64,000 nucleotides of DNA from Capnocytophaga granulosa ATCC 51502 (GCF_000411115.1 NZ_KE150242.1:614218-678217); one strand, 5' to 3'; numbered from the stretch's first letter, positions 18,992-29,384 are shown. Notes: a model not told the origin generated them from the sequence alone. Numbers and translations: made by a program.

Positions 18992-19600
18992 CTAATCTTC
19001 TAATTTTTCAATAGTAACCTCATAAAGTTGCTCAAAAAGCTGTTCTACATAGCTGGCTTCTGCCTTGCGCACCTCTATAAGAAGGGTGCAGTTCATCTCC
19101 ATAGTCTGCGAAACAATGGTGAGATTCCTGTCCTTAATAATTTTCATCACCTTATTCATATCCTTATAATCAAAGACAATTTTGTAGGTAAGGTCAATGG
19201 TGCGTTCCTCTATCTCGGCTTCTTGTAGGGTGAGCTGAGCGGTAGTTTTATAAGCGGTAATAAGGCCACTCACCCCCAGCTTGATACCACCAAAATAGCG
19301 CACTACGATCAGTAGTACATTGGTCAGCTCAAAGGACTGTATCTGCCTGTAGATAGGTAGCCCTGCTGTGCCACTAGGTTCGCCATCATCATTCGCTCTA
19401 TAAGTAAAGTGCTCTTTGCCCAACTGATAGGCATAGCACCAGTGCCGTGCTGAAAAGTGTTCTTTCTTAATCGCCTCCAAGTGCTTTTTCACCTCCTCCT
19501 CCGTGGTAATAGGATACAAATAACCTATAAACTTACTGCTCTTATCCTTATAGATAATATCGGTAACAGGCTGGCTGATAGTCTTATAGGTATCTGTCAT
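18992..19600 (-). CDS. yigZ: YigZ/IMPACT family protein
   Basis: A 202-residue protein of the YigZ/IMPACT family (UPF0029). The core [16 protein letters not shown], then [20 protein letters not shown] and [16 protein letters not shown], is diagnostic. The C-terminal EF-G-like domain follows. The family is implicated in translation control, but the molecular role in bacteria is not firmly known. The frame is open up to 19657, but the ATG at 19600 ([11 protein letters not shown]) is preferred since the extra stretch is an AT-rich heptamer repeat. A TATCTTTG box at 19641-19648 would serve it, lying just downstream of the tracrRNA terminator. Confidence 0.93.
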   Translation of the reverse strand: MTDTYKTISQPVTDIIYKDKSSKFIGYLYPITTEEEVKKHLEAIKKEHFSARHWCYAYQLGKEHFTYRANDDGEPSGTAGLPIYRQIQSFELTNVLLIVVRYFGGIKLGVSGLITAYKTTAQLTLQEAEIEERTIDLTYKIVFDYKDMNKVMKIIKDRNLTIVSQTMEMNCTLLIEVRKAEASYVEQLFEQLYEVTIEKLED

Positions 19601-19640
19601 AGGAGTGAAGAATGAATAGTGAAAGGTAAAAAATAAAGTA

Positions 19641-19648
19641 CAAAGATA
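19641..19648 (-). promoter_or_regulatory. -7 promoter box for yigZ-aroC
   Basis: TATCTTTG on the minus strand, about 40 bases before the yigZ start, directly after the tracrRNA terminator hairpin. Confidence 0.5.
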
Positions 19649-19649
19649 T

Positions 19650-19731
19650 AAAAACAACCCCTATATTACTATAGGGGCTCCTTTAGATGTTTTCACAACG
19701 GAATAATCCTTATTGTGAGTTGCTTTCAAAT
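19650..19731 (-). ncRNA. tracrRNA of the type II-C CRISPR system
   Basis: On the minus strand the RNA starts with an anti-repeat (19731-19713) perfectly complementary over 19 bases to the 5' end of the array repeat, plus a possible G-U pair. A nexus-type hairpin around AAGGATTATTCC follows, then GTTGTGAAAACATC, a sequence typical of Bacteroidota tracrRNAs. A terminator comes last, with stem CCCCTAT/ATAGGGG (plus-strand coordinates 19658-19664 and 19671-19677) followed by a T-rich run in the transcript. It is divergent from cas9. All parts needed for crRNA pairing look intact, although cas9 is broken. Confidence 0.9.
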
Positions 19732-19737
19732 ATGGGA

Positions 19738-19767
19738 CAAAAGTACAACTTTTTTTCTAAATAACAA
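19738..19767 (-). promoter_or_regulatory. tracrRNA promoter (-33 TTG, -7 TACTTTTG)
   Basis: On the minus strand TTG (19767-19765) is followed after 19 bases by TACTTTTG (19745-19738), matching the Bacteroidota consensus TTG-N17-23-TAnnTTTG. The predicted start point, about 7 bases further on, coincides with the first base of the anti-repeat. Confidence 0.75.
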
Positions 19768-19788
19768 ACTTAAATATGATTTTTTTAT

Positions 19789-19796
19789 TAAATTTG
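19789..19796 (+). promoter_or_regulatory. -7 promoter box for cas9
   Basis: TAAATTTG, 25 bases before the cas9 ATG. No clear -33 TTG is seen at the right distance. Confidence 0.5.
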
Positions 19797-19820
19797 TAGC
19801 GAATTAAACTTATTAAATAT

Positions 19821-22800
19821 ATGAAGAAGAGAAAACATATTTTAGGATTAGATTTGGGTACCACCTCTATCGGTTTTTCGCATATTATAGAGGATGAAGA
19901 CCGAGAAAAATCAACTATTGAAGAAATTGGAGTTCGTATTATTCCTCTAAGTGTAGATGAATTATCTAATTTTGAAAGAGGAAAAACTATTAGTACTAAT
20001 GCAGATAGAACTCTTAAACATGGGGCAAGAACAAACCTTGATCGCTATCAATTAAGACGAAAACAACTCATCGAATTATCAATTCAAGCAGGTCTTATTA
20101 CCTCTTCTACAATCTTAGCTGAAGATGGGAAAAACACGACCCACTCTACTTGGCAATTGAGAGCTAAAGCTGCTGTTGAACGGATCGAAAAAGATGAATT
20201 AGTAAGAGTTTTCCTTGCTATTAATAAAAAACGAGGTTATAAAAGTAGTAGAAAAGTTAAAAATAAAGATGATGGACAGATAATAGATGGAATGGCTATT
20301 GCCAAACGTCTATATGATGAGAATTTAACTCCTGGTCAATTAGTATTGCAACTATTAAAAGAAAAGAAAAAGCAACTTCCTGATTTTTATCATTCAGACT
20401 TGCAAAAGGAATTTGACCTTATTTGGAATTTTCAAAAGGAATTTTATCCTGAAATCTTAACAAATGACCTTTACAAGGCTTTGCAAGGAAAAAACAAAAC
20501 TGATTCCTCAAGTATTTTCTATAATTATTATCATTTCAATACTGCTGAAAACAGAGGTACTAAAGAACAAATGCGATTGCAAGCATATCGTTGGAGAGTA
20601 GATGCTCTTTCCAAAAAAACTCTCAAAAGAAGAAGTTGCTTATGTTTTGGTCGAAATAAATAGTAATCTAAACAATAGTAGTAACTATCTAGGAAATATT
20701 TCAGATAGAAGTAAGGAACTCTATTTCAATAAGCAAACGATAGGACAATTTTTATATACAAAACTGAAAGAGGATAGACACTATAGTCTTAAAAATAAAG
20801 TATTTTACCGGCAAGATTATTTAGACGAATTTGAGCGTATTTGGGAGACACAAGCTATTTTTCACAAAGAACTTACAGAAGATTTAAAAAAACAGATCCG
20901 AGATACCATAATTTTCTATCAACGCAGACTTAAATCACAAAAGGGATTAATCTCTCTTTGTGAATTTGAAAATAAAGAGATTACTATTGAAAAAGAAGGA
21001 AAAACTGTCACTAAGCAGATTGGAGTTCGTGTCATTCCCAAATCATCTCCCCTATTTCAAGAATTCAAAATTTGGCAAATCCTCAATAATGTTATTTGTA
21101 AAAAGAAAGGAACTCGAAAAAAGAAAGCTGTTACACCTGCTCCTTTGCTTTTTGAATTATTCGGCACACCCTCTGAAACATTCTTTAGCTTAGATATGGA
21201 GTGTAAGCAACTTCTTTTTGAGGAACTTAACCTAAAAGGTAACCTAAAAGCAGATAAAGTAATCCGTTTATTAGGTTATATTCCTCAAGAATGGGAAATC
21301 AATTACAACCAATTAGAAGGAAATAGAACTCAAAAATCACTTTATGAGGCTTATTTGAAGATTATTGAGATAGAGGGGTATGATATAAAGACCTTTTTGA
21401 GAATAAAATCAGATAAAGAGGATTGGGATTTAGAAGAATCTCCTCTTTCTGCAAAGGAAATAAGAGAAAATATACAACATATTTTTGAAACATTAGGTAT
21501 CAGTACAGCAATACTATATTTTGATGCTACTCTACCTATTAAAGACTTTGAAAAACAGGCTTCTTATCAACTTTGGCATTTACTTTATTCTTATGAAAGT
21601 GATAATTCTCCTTCTGGTAATGAAACACTTTACAAATTATTACAAGATAAATTCGGTTTCAAAAGAGAACATGCTGTGTTTCTTTCAAACATATCATTTC
21701 AAGATGATTATGGTAGTCTCTCGGCGAAAGCCATTCGTAAAATATATCCTTATATAAAGGAGAACCAATATAGTACTGCTTGTGAATTAGCAGGATATAG
21801 GCACTCCAAACTTTCTTTAACAAAAGAAGAACTGAATAATAGGCCACTAAAAGACCTAATTTCTCCACTAAAGAAGAATAGTTTAAGAAATCCTGTTGTA
21901 GAAAAAGGTCTCAACCAAATGATTAATGTCGTAAATGCATTAATAGAAAAAAATAGTGAGAAGGATGCTGAAGGAAACATCATTAAGTACTTCCATTTTG
22001 ATGAAATTCGTATAGAATTAGCCCGTGAACTAAAGAAAAATGCACAAGAACGAGCTGAAATGACCCTAAATATAAAGAATGCTACCATAGAACAAGAAAA
22101 GATTAAGAGTATACTTATCTCAGATTTTGGAATCAAAAATCCTACTAAAAATGATATCACTCGTTATCGATTATATCAAGAGTTAGCTCATAATGACTAT
22201 AAGGATCTATATACAAATACCGATATTCCTAAAGAACTATTGTTTAGTAAGAATATTGATATTGAACATATCGTTCCTAAAGCAAGAGTGTTTGATGATA
22301 GTTTCTCAAATAAGACATTAGCCTACAGAGATTTCAATCTCAAAAAAGGAGAAAATACAGCTTTTGATTTTATAGATTCTTCTTTAGGTGAAGAAGAACT
22401 TAACCAATATATTGCAAGAGTAGAAAATGCCTTTAAAACTAAAAACATTTCAGCTACCAAGTATAGAAATTTACTAAAAAAAGCAACCGAAATTAACGAC
22501 GGTTTTATCAACAGAGACTTGAGAGAAACTCAATATATAGCCAAAAAGGCGAAGGATCTACTTTTCCAAATAACTAGAAGTGTTGTTAGCACATCAGGAA
22601 GTATTACCGATAGGTTACGTGAAGATTGGGGACTAATAGATATCATGAAAGAACTAAACATGCCTAAATACAGGGATTTAGGACTTACTGAAATAATAGA
22701 GCGTAGAGATGGTAGAAAAGTAGAAGTGATAAAAGACTGGACAAAGCGTAATGACCATCGTCATCATGCTATGGATGCGCTTACTGTTGCCTTTACCAAA

Positions 22801-24132
22801 CCCTCTTATATACAATATCTCAATCATCTGAATGCCCGAAAAGATGAAAACAATAAACTATATGCTGATATTTTAGGTATAGAAAGAAAAGAAACTACTA
22901 AAATACACGATGAAAATGGTAATGAAAAAAGGGTTTTTATAGAACCAATACCAGGTTTTAGACAAATAGCTAAAAAATATTTAGAAGAAATACTCATTTC
23001 TCATAAAACAAAAAATAAAGTAGTTACCAAAAGTATAAATAAGATAGCTGGTACAAATAAAAAACAAGAAACACTTACACCACGAGGGCAACTACATAAA
23101 GAAACTATATATGGCAAATATCATTATTATAGTAATAAAGAAGAAAAGATAGGCACAAAATTTGATAAAGAAACTATTTCAAAAGTATCTAATCCTATTT
23201 ATCGATATGCGTTACAAAAAAGATTAGAAGCAAATGAAAATAATCCCAAAAAAGCATTTACAGGAAAGAATGCCCTTTCTAAGAATCCTATCTATTTGGA
23301 TGATGCTAAAACTAAAATTTTACCAGAGAAAGTAAATCTTATTTATTTAGAGGAAGATTTTTCTATAAGAAAAAAAATAGTCTCTGAAAATCCTACCTCC
23401 AAAGAATTTGTTCCTAACTCAATATCTATTGAAAAAATAGTAGATGAAGGTATAAAGCGTATCCTTAAAGAAAGACTTGAAACTTATAACAATGACCCTA
23501 AAAAAGCCTTTGCTGATTTAGATAAGAATCCTATTTGGCTCAACAAAGAGAAAGGAATTTCAATCAAGCGAGTTACTATCAGTGGTGTAAAGAATACTCA
23601 AGCCTTACATAGTAAGAAAGATCACCTAGGAAAACCTATCTTAGACAAAGAAGGGCAAGAGATCCCTGTAGATTTTGTAAGTACAGGTAATAACCACCAT
23701 GTTGCCATTTATCGTGATCAAAAAGGAAATTTGCAAGAACAAATCGTCTCCTTCTTTGAAGCTGTTGTGCGTGCTCAGCAAGGACTTCCTATCATAGATA
23801 AAACTTACAAACAAGAAGAAGGTTGGCAATTCTTATTCACCATGAAACAGAATGAGATGTTTGTATTCCCTAACGAAATAACTGGATTTAACCCTTCTGA
23901 AATAGACCTATTAGATCCAAAAAATAAGAAATTAATAAGTCCAAACTTGTTTAGAGTACAAAAAATATCTATTAAGGATTATTTCTTCAGACATCATTTG
24001 GAAACTAATGTGGAGACTAATAATATTTTGAAAGATATCACTTGGAAGCGAGGAGGATTATCTCTTTTAAAAGGTATTATAAAAGTTCGTATTAATCATT
24101 TAGGAAATATAGTAAGTATTGGAGAATACTAA
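19821..24132 (+). pseudogene. cas9: Cas9, type II-C, interrupted by a one-base frameshift
   Basis: Two overlapping frames together encode one Cas9 of about 1436 residues. The first (19821-20663) has the RuvC-I motif ILGLDLGTTSIG with the catalytic Asp at residue 11, and the arginine-rich bridge helix (about residues 60-86). At 20613-20619 a run of seven A's shifts the frame; with six A's the protein would read ALSKKLSKEEVAYVLVEINS, the normal Cas9 sequence. The second part (in frame from 20620 to 24132) has RuvC-II IRIELARELK (Glu about 732), HNH DIEHIVPKA...FSNKTL (His about 816, Asn about 830) and RuvC-III HRHHAMDAL (His about 981, Asp about 985). About 440 C-terminal residues follow, carrying the PAM-interacting region. 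All catalytic residues survive, so the break is recent, a sequencing error, or a phase-variable tract. As written, no full-length nuclease is made. Confidence 0.93.
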
Positions 24133-24172
24133 ATATTAAACATTAAGCAAAAACAATTGAATCATATAAGCT

Positions 24173-24573
<401 letters not shown>

Positions 24574-24586
24574 ATTTTAGAAAACG

Positions 24587-24641
24587 AAAAACCTTCCTTT
24601 TTATTCCTAAGATAGAATAGAAAAGAAGGTTTTCTCTTTTT
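24587..24641 (+). terminator. Terminator after the cas genes
   Basis: AAAACCTTC (24588-24596) pairs with GAAGGTTTT (24625-24633) and is followed by TCTCTTTTT. It separates the cas transcript from the array. Confidence 0.7.
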
Positions 24642-24689
24642 GAACTTTTGAATAACCTACAGACAATCAATCTCTTTAAAAAGATTGAG

Positions 24690-26231
24690 GTTGTTTGAGG
24701 TCACAAAGTTACAAATTTGAAAGCAACTCACAACTGTTTTGTGCTACATAAATATCTATATCAGTTGTTTGAGGTCACAAAGTTACAAATTTGAAAGCAA
24801 CTCACAACTTTGCTAAGAACGAAGCCAACCAAGCGGGCGTTGTTTGAGGTCACAAAGTTACAAATTTGAAAGCAACTCACAACATTGTCAAGATAGCCAC
24901 CGAAAGTGGGGGGGGTGTTTGAGGTCACAAAGTTACAAATTTGAAAGCAACTCACAACAAAATGTATTGATGTTAGTGCCATAATTGGGTTGTTTGAGGT
25001 CACAAAGTTACAAATTTGAAAGCAACTCACAACCCTACTCAACGACAAAGGGCAGGCTGTGGAGTTGTTTGAGGTCACAAAGTTACAAATTTGAAAGCAA
25101 CTCACAACGGTGATTCTCGAAAGCGAGTTTTTTATACAGTTGTTTGAGGTCACAAAGTTACAAATTTGAAAGCAACTCACAACCCCTCCTCTTTCTCCTT
25201 CAGTTCCTTTTCCGTTGTTTGAGGTCACAAAGTTACAAATTTGAAAGCAACTCACAACGCAGTTTGGGAAGGTTCGGATGAGGAAAAGTTGTTTGAGGTC
25301 ACAAAGTTACGAATTTGAAAGCAACTCACAACGCTGTGTAGGATCAGGCGCTCCCCATCCACTGTTGTTTGAGGTCACAAAGTTACGAATTTGAAAGCAA
25401 CTCACAACGTTGTTCTTGGTCAATGATAAATCAGCATGGTTGTTTGAGGTCACAAAGTTACGAATTTGAAAGCAACTCACAACGGCCGCCACGTTGTGTT
25501 GTTTGCTTCTTGGGTTGTTTGAGGTCACAAAGTTACAAATTTGAAAGCAACTCACAACGCTCAGGTCGTCGATTTACTCAGAAACTTGGTTGTTTGAGGT
25601 CACAAAGTTACGAATTTGAAAGCAACTCACAACTTATCTGCCCGTTCATGTCCTTGACTATCGGTTGTTTGAGGTCACAAAGTTACGAATTTGAAAGCAA
25701 CTCACAACGGCAAAGGCTCTTAGTTCATATTTACGTTGGTTGTTTGAGGTCACAAAGTTACGAATTTGAAAGCAACTCACAACGCGCTCCGCTGTACCCT
25801 CTTTCCGATGAAGTTGTTTGAGGTCACAAAGTTACGAATTTGAAAGCAACTCACAACAGGATTGGTAATGATGGCTGTTTTCATCTCGTTGTTTGAGGTC
25901 ACAAAGTTACGAATTTGAAAGCAACTCACAACATAACTTTTTTATATCCTCCTCCCTATCTGTTGTTTGAGGTCACAAAGTTACGAATTTGAAAGCAACT
26001 CACAACGGCTAAGTACTTATCCTTCATCTCAGATAGGTTGTTTAAGGTCACAAAGTTACGAATTTGAAAGCAACTCACAACATTTCCAAACTCATCTTGA
26101 AAAGTAACCTTGTTGTTTGAGGTCACAAAGTTACGAATTTGAAAGCAACTCACAACATATTCTTGTTTAATTTTGACAGTGCAAAAGTTGTTTGAGGCCA
26201 CAAAGTTGCGAATTTAAAAATAACTCACAAC
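24690..26231 (-). CRISPR. CRISPR array, 21 repeats of 45 bp, 20 spacers of 29-31 bp
   Basis: Repeats begin at 24690, 24764, 24839, 24914, 24989, 25064, 25139, 25214, 25288, 25364, 25439, 25514, 25589, 25664, 25739, 25813, 25888, 25962, 26037, 26112 and 26187. On the minus strand each repeat reads GTTGTGAGTTGCTTTCAAAT, then TTGTAACTTTGTGACCTCAA, then ACAAC. Transcription is inferred to be on the minus strand because the 5' end of the repeat in that sense pairs with the tracrRNA anti-repeat. Each repeat contains TTG-N19-TAACTTTG, a full Bacteroidota promoter. Repeats 1-8 and 12 carry ACAAATTT on the plus strand and the others ACGAATTT. Repeat 4 differs at its second base and repeat 19 has one change. 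The last repeat (26187-26231) is degenerate, with several changes. Spacers are all different, and I saw no target within this window. Confidence 0.97.
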
Positions 26232-26310
26232 AATACTTATACTAATTCATGTTTTACAAGTTGATTTTAATATACAATTAACATATTTAGATGTAACAGC
26301 ATAACGAATA

Positions 26311-26338
26311 AGAGGTTAGTCACTATAGACTGACCTCT
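26311..26338. repeat. Imperfect hairpin after the array
   Basis: AGAGGTTAGTC (26311-26321) and GACTGACCTCT (26328-26338) pair with one mismatch. The hairpin lies in the AT-rich 26232-26505 gap and is partly built of 7-bp units. It could act as a leader-side or terminator element. Apart from this, the promoter at 26412-26443 and the heptamer array at 26455-26505, I see nothing else in this gap. Confidence 0.4.
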
Positions 26339-26411
26339 GACCACTAACTTCTGTTAAGTACTTAACATATTTTTTTATTGTATAAATTCTTACTTCTCAT
26401 AAGCCTTCCCC

Positions 26412-26443
26412 TTGACTTCGACACCTGAATTGTTGTAACTTTG
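26412..26443 (+). promoter_or_regulatory. Promoter for gene at 26506 (TTG-N21-TAACTTTG)
   Basis: TTG at 26412-26414 and TAACTTTG at 26436-26443, 21 bases apart, a full match to the Bacteroidota promoter consensus. It lends support to the otherwise doubtful gene at 26506. Confidence 0.65.
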
Positions 26444-26505
26444 CCTCGTTTTTCAGTAGTCAGTGGTCAGCCATTAACCATTAGTGGCATTAATCATTAA
26501 TCATT

Positions 26506-27141
26506 ATGGAAGAGGCTTTAGATATACTTTGGACATACGCTCGTCGTGAGCCGATAGAGAGCAATGGGAAGACTATAGTGGCCACCATTAGCCAAAGCAT
26601 CGCAGCTATTCGCCTTATTATGCGTTTAGAAGGATGGCTGCAAAGAGATGAAAAACAAAAAGTGAAGAGTGAAAAACAAGCTGCGCCTGCTTACGCAACA
26701 CCAACTCTCACATCATGTGATTTGCCAGCGGCTCAATGTCTAACGTCTGATTTGCCAATGCCTGCCTATAAGGGCAAAGCCCATGACAATGAAGCTGGTG
26801 AGCAATTCGCCCAAACCAATATAGACACTCCAGCCAGCACCTGTTTAGCAGCCTCCTCTCCTAGGGAAGAAAAGTTTAGGACTTCTCAGCAAGAGCCTAA
26901 CCATCCTACTGCCAAAGCCTCCTATCATACGAGCAAACCCCGTAAGGTTTGTCATCAGCGCCCCTATGTCAAGGATGATAAAAGTCCTAAACATACGAGC
27001 AAACCCCGTAAGGTTTGCCTCCAGCGCTTAGTTATTAAGGAAGGCTTGTACAAGGAAATCACCTTGATTGAGTCGCCTATAAGGAGCGCTTCTCTAAATT
27101 GCGTCTCTAACCTAACACTAGCTAAGGCGCTCCCACCTTAA
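26506..27141 (+). CDS. Hypothetical protein built partly from repeat sequence
   Basis: A 211-residue frame I do not recognise. The first 47 residues (MEEALDILWTYARREPIESN onward to RLEGWLQ) look like a normal amphipathic helical protein. After that the sequence turns into low-complexity, Ser/Thr/Pro/Ala-rich text. Residues about 48-57 (DEKQKVKSEK) are encoded by a heptamer repeat array, and HTSKPRKVC appears twice, encoded by a 26-bp direct repeat (26936-26961 and 26992-27017) that also contains a palindrome (GCAAACC...GGTTTGC). The real gene may be a short protein whose tail has been replaced by inserted repeats. A good promoter lies upstream. Its 3' end overlaps the convergent glycosyltransferase gene by 24 bases. 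Confidence 0.4.
   Translation: MEEALDILWTYARREPIESNGKTIVATISQSIAAIRLIMRLEGWLQRDEKQKVKSEKQAAPAYATPTLTSCDLPAAQCLTSDLPMPAYKGKAHDNEAGEQFAQTNIDTPASTCLAASSPREEKFRTSQQEPNHPTAKASYHTSKPRKVCHQRPYVKDDKSPKHTSKPRKVCLQRLVIKEGLYKEITLIESPIRSASLNCVSNLTLAKALPP
26936..27017. repeat. Two direct 26-bp copies with internal palindrome
   Basis: The sequence starting CATACGAGCAAACCCCGTAA and ending GGTTTG occurs at 26936-26961 and 26992-27017. Its core AAACC...GGTTT is palindromic and could fold into a small hairpin, as in REP-type intergenic repeats. Here the copies lie inside a predicted frame. Confidence 0.7.
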
Positions 27142-28416
27142 AATTAGTTCACTAAGCCTTTTAGTAAGGTTTTTTCTATGATAAGCCTCAAGGGAGGTTG
27201 GGTGCATATGAAGCTGCTGAGTCTTATAGAGCGCATAGTAATGAGTGAGGGCTTGCTTAATACCTTGTGTGTCGGTTAGGGAAAGGGTGATGCCTGTTTG
27301 GGTTTGTGCAATAATATCCTTGACATCCCATTGCTTATACCCCAAGGCGAGTATAGGTCGCTGTGAGGCCATATATTCAAAGAGTTTCCCTGGGATAATA
27401 CCCTCTGTCTTGGGTTGGTTAATCTCCAAAAGGAGCAAAAGTTGTGAATGGCGTTGTAGAACTATGGCCTCAGCGTGAGAGATATAGCCCTTTAAGTCTA
27501 AATAGTCGGTAAGCTGCCACTTCTGAAGACTGGCGAGTACCTCATCGCTTACTTTTCCTGCCAAGCATATACGTAGGTCTTGCCTGAAGTCGGCTTGTTC
27601 CCTTATCATCTCGCTCAAGACCTGCCAAAGAGGTTCGGGATTGCGCTCGGAGAGTAAGGAGCCTATATGAGAGAGCAGAAAAAGAGGGGAAACCGAGGGG
27701 GTCTCTGTAGGGAGTTCATCGTCATAGCCGTTGGTAATCACCTCTATTGGGCGAGAGGTCTTGGCTTGAAACTCTCTTTGGGTACTGGGACTGGTTACAA
27801 TCAGGGTATCGGCAGTTTGCAAAACAGCTTGCTCCATGGCCAAATGTTTCTGTGCGGAGTGCTTAGTGAGTCTTAGCTGCGAATGGTAACCTATGGTTGT
27901 CCATGGGTCTCTGAAATCGGCTATCCAGCGCAAGGCGGGAAACTGCTCCTTGAGGCGTAGTCCTATAAGGTGTAGGCTATGTGGAGGAGCTGTAGTAATA
28001 ATGGTATCTATATGATTCTCAGATAGGTATTTTGACAGATATTTTACAGAAGGGCGTACCCATAGCACCCTTGCATCGGGAATAAAGAGGTTGCCCCGTA
28101 TCCAGAGCAGGAGTTTGTCAAGCGGGGAGGGCTTTTTAGTAGGGATAATACCTGCACTTATCTTTTGGGTCTTCTCCTTAGAGAAGAGAGAGGCCAAAGC
28201 GTAGGGCTCAAAAATCTTAGTTTTTAGGACGGTTAGGTCTTCAGGGATATCATCTGCCATATGGGGGTCAAGTATAGGGTAAGTAGGATTCTGGGGGGTA
28301 TAGATCACTGGTTCTATACCAAAATCGCGTAGGTACTTGACAAATTTGACCCAGCGTTGTACCCCTGGTCCCCCTGCTGGCGGCCAATAGTAGGTGATGA
28401 TAAGTACTTTCTTCAT
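27118..28416 (-). CDS. Family 4-like glycosyltransferase
   Basis: A 432-residue GT-B enzyme. It begins MKKVLIITYYWPPAGGPGVQ and has IADFRDPWT near residue 190 and PGKLFEYMASQRPILALGYK near residue 360, typical of a Bacteroidota GT4 group of unknown donor. It is not in the polysaccharide operon. The neighbour upstream in the same direction is lpxD, only 18 bases away, so the two may be co-transcribed and the enzyme could act on lipopolysaccharide core; that is inference. Confidence 0.82.
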   Translation of the reverse strand: MKKVLIITYYWPPAGGPGVQRWVKFVKYLRDFGIEPVIYTPQNPTYPILDPHMADDIPEDLTVLKTKIFEPYALASLFSKEKTQKISAGIIPTKKPSPLDKLLLWIRGNLFIPDARVLWVRPSVKYLSKYLSENHIDTIITTAPPHSLHLIGLRLKEQFPALRWIADFRDPWTTIGYHSQLRLTKHSAQKHLAMEQAVLQTADTLIVTSPSTQREFQAKTSRPIEVITNGYDDELPTETPSVSPLFLLSHIGSLLSERNPEPLWQVLSEMIREQADFRQDLRICLAGKVSDEVLASLQKWQLTDYLDLKGYISHAEAIVLQRHSQLLLLLEINQPKTEGIIPGKLFEYMASQRPILALGYKQWDVKDIIAQTQTGITLSLTDTQGIKQALTHYYALYKTQQLHMHPTSLEAYHRKNLTKRLSELILRWERLS

Positions 28417-28434
28417 TCCTGATGCTGATTAGTA

Positions 28435-29352
28435 CTAACGCTTTTCGGCAAGGATTCTTACAGAGGCCAATTCCTTGTATTTCTTACGGGCTTCCTCGGC
28501 AGGAGAACCAAAATAGGTTTGCCCTCCTTCGAGTGATTTGGTAACGCCGCTTTGAGCGAGAATTACTGCTTTTTCACCTATAGTAACCCCACTGGTGATA
28601 CCTACCTGTCCCCATAGGGTAACCCTATCTTCTATTACCACACAACCTGCAATACCCACTTGGGAGGCGATTAGGCACTCCTGCCCCACTACTGTATCGT
28701 GGCCTATATGTACATGGTTATCTATCTTGGTACCTCGCTTGATAGTGGTATCGCCTGTAACACCTCGGTCTATGGTACAGAGCGCCCCTAAGTCCACATG
28801 ATCCTCTATGACCACGCGCCCCCCTGAGATGAGTTTGTCAAAACCTTCAGGCCGTTTCTTATAATAGAACGCATCGGCACCGAGGATAGTACCTGCATGT
28901 ATAGTTACATGGTCTCCTATCTTGCAACCATCATATATGGTTACATTGGCATGAATCAGGCAGTGATCTCCTATCTCCACATGATTGCCTACAAAAGACC
29001 CAGGCTGTATAATCGTATGCTGGCCTATCTTAGCCGTAGGAGCAACCAGTGTATCGGCCTTTTCAAAAGGTTTGAAAAACTGAGTGAGCTTATTGAAATC
29101 CCTAAAAGGATCATCGGAAATAAGCAGCGCTTTGCCCTCTGGACAAGGTACTTCCTTGTTAATCAACACTATAGTTGCCTTAGACTGCAACGCTTTGTCA
29201 TAGTACTTTGGGTGATCCACAAAGACAATATCGCCCTGCTCTACCACATGTATCTCATTCATACCCAGTACAGGAAAGGCTTTATCTCCCACAAAGGGAC
29301 AATTGATAATAGTGGCTATTTGTTCTAATGTATAAGGTTGTGGAAACTTCAT
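28435..29352 (-). CDS. lpxD: LpxD-family UDP-3-O-acylglucosamine N-acyltransferase
   Basis: A 305-residue left-handed beta-helix acyltransferase. An N-terminal uridine-binding-like domain (to about residue 100) is followed by hexapeptide repeats (for example IGDHCLIHANVTIYDGCKIG and VDLGALCTIDRG), including the IDNHVHIGHD segment with the catalytic-type His. LpxD adds the N-linked acyl chain to lipid A precursors. It is shorter than typical LpxD (about 340), and Bacteroidota often carry a second LpxD-like paralogue, so this copy may be that paralogue rather than the canonical enzyme. A -7 box lies upstream on the same strand. Confidence 0.82.
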   Translation of the reverse strand: MKFPQPYTLEQIATIINCPFVGDKAFPVLGMNEIHVVEQGDIVFVDHPKYYDKALQSKATIVLINKEVPCPEGKALLISDDPFRDFNKLTQFFKPFEKADTLVAPTAKIGQHTIIQPGSFVGNHVEIGDHCLIHANVTIYDGCKIGDHVTIHAGTILGADAFYYKKRPEGFDKLISGGRVVIEDHVDLGALCTIDRGVTGDTTIKRGTKIDNHVHIGHDTVVGQECLIASQVGIAGCVVIEDRVTLWGQVGITSGVTIGEKAVILAQSGVTKSLEGGQTYFGSPAEEARKKYKELASVRILAEKR

Positions 29353-29376
29353 AGGGTCATAAAATAATTATGGTTG

Positions 29377-29384
29377 CAAAGATA
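29377..29384 (-). promoter_or_regulatory. -7 promoter box for lpxD
   Basis: TATCTTTG on the minus strand, 25 bases before the lpxD start. Confidence 0.6.

Noticed and set aside
20613-20663. Programmed frameshift to make full-length Cas9
   Set aside because: The required change is a skip of one base in an A7 run. No stimulatory structure or conserved slip motif is visible, and the cas1/cas2 deletion fits decay better. I keep a mutation or read error as the main view.
24761-25821. Long open frames on both strands across the CRISPR array, with repeated protein text (for example MSCFQICNFVTSNN)
   Set aside because: They are translations of the 45-bp repeats and unit lengths that are multiples of three; the DNA is clearly a CRISPR array.
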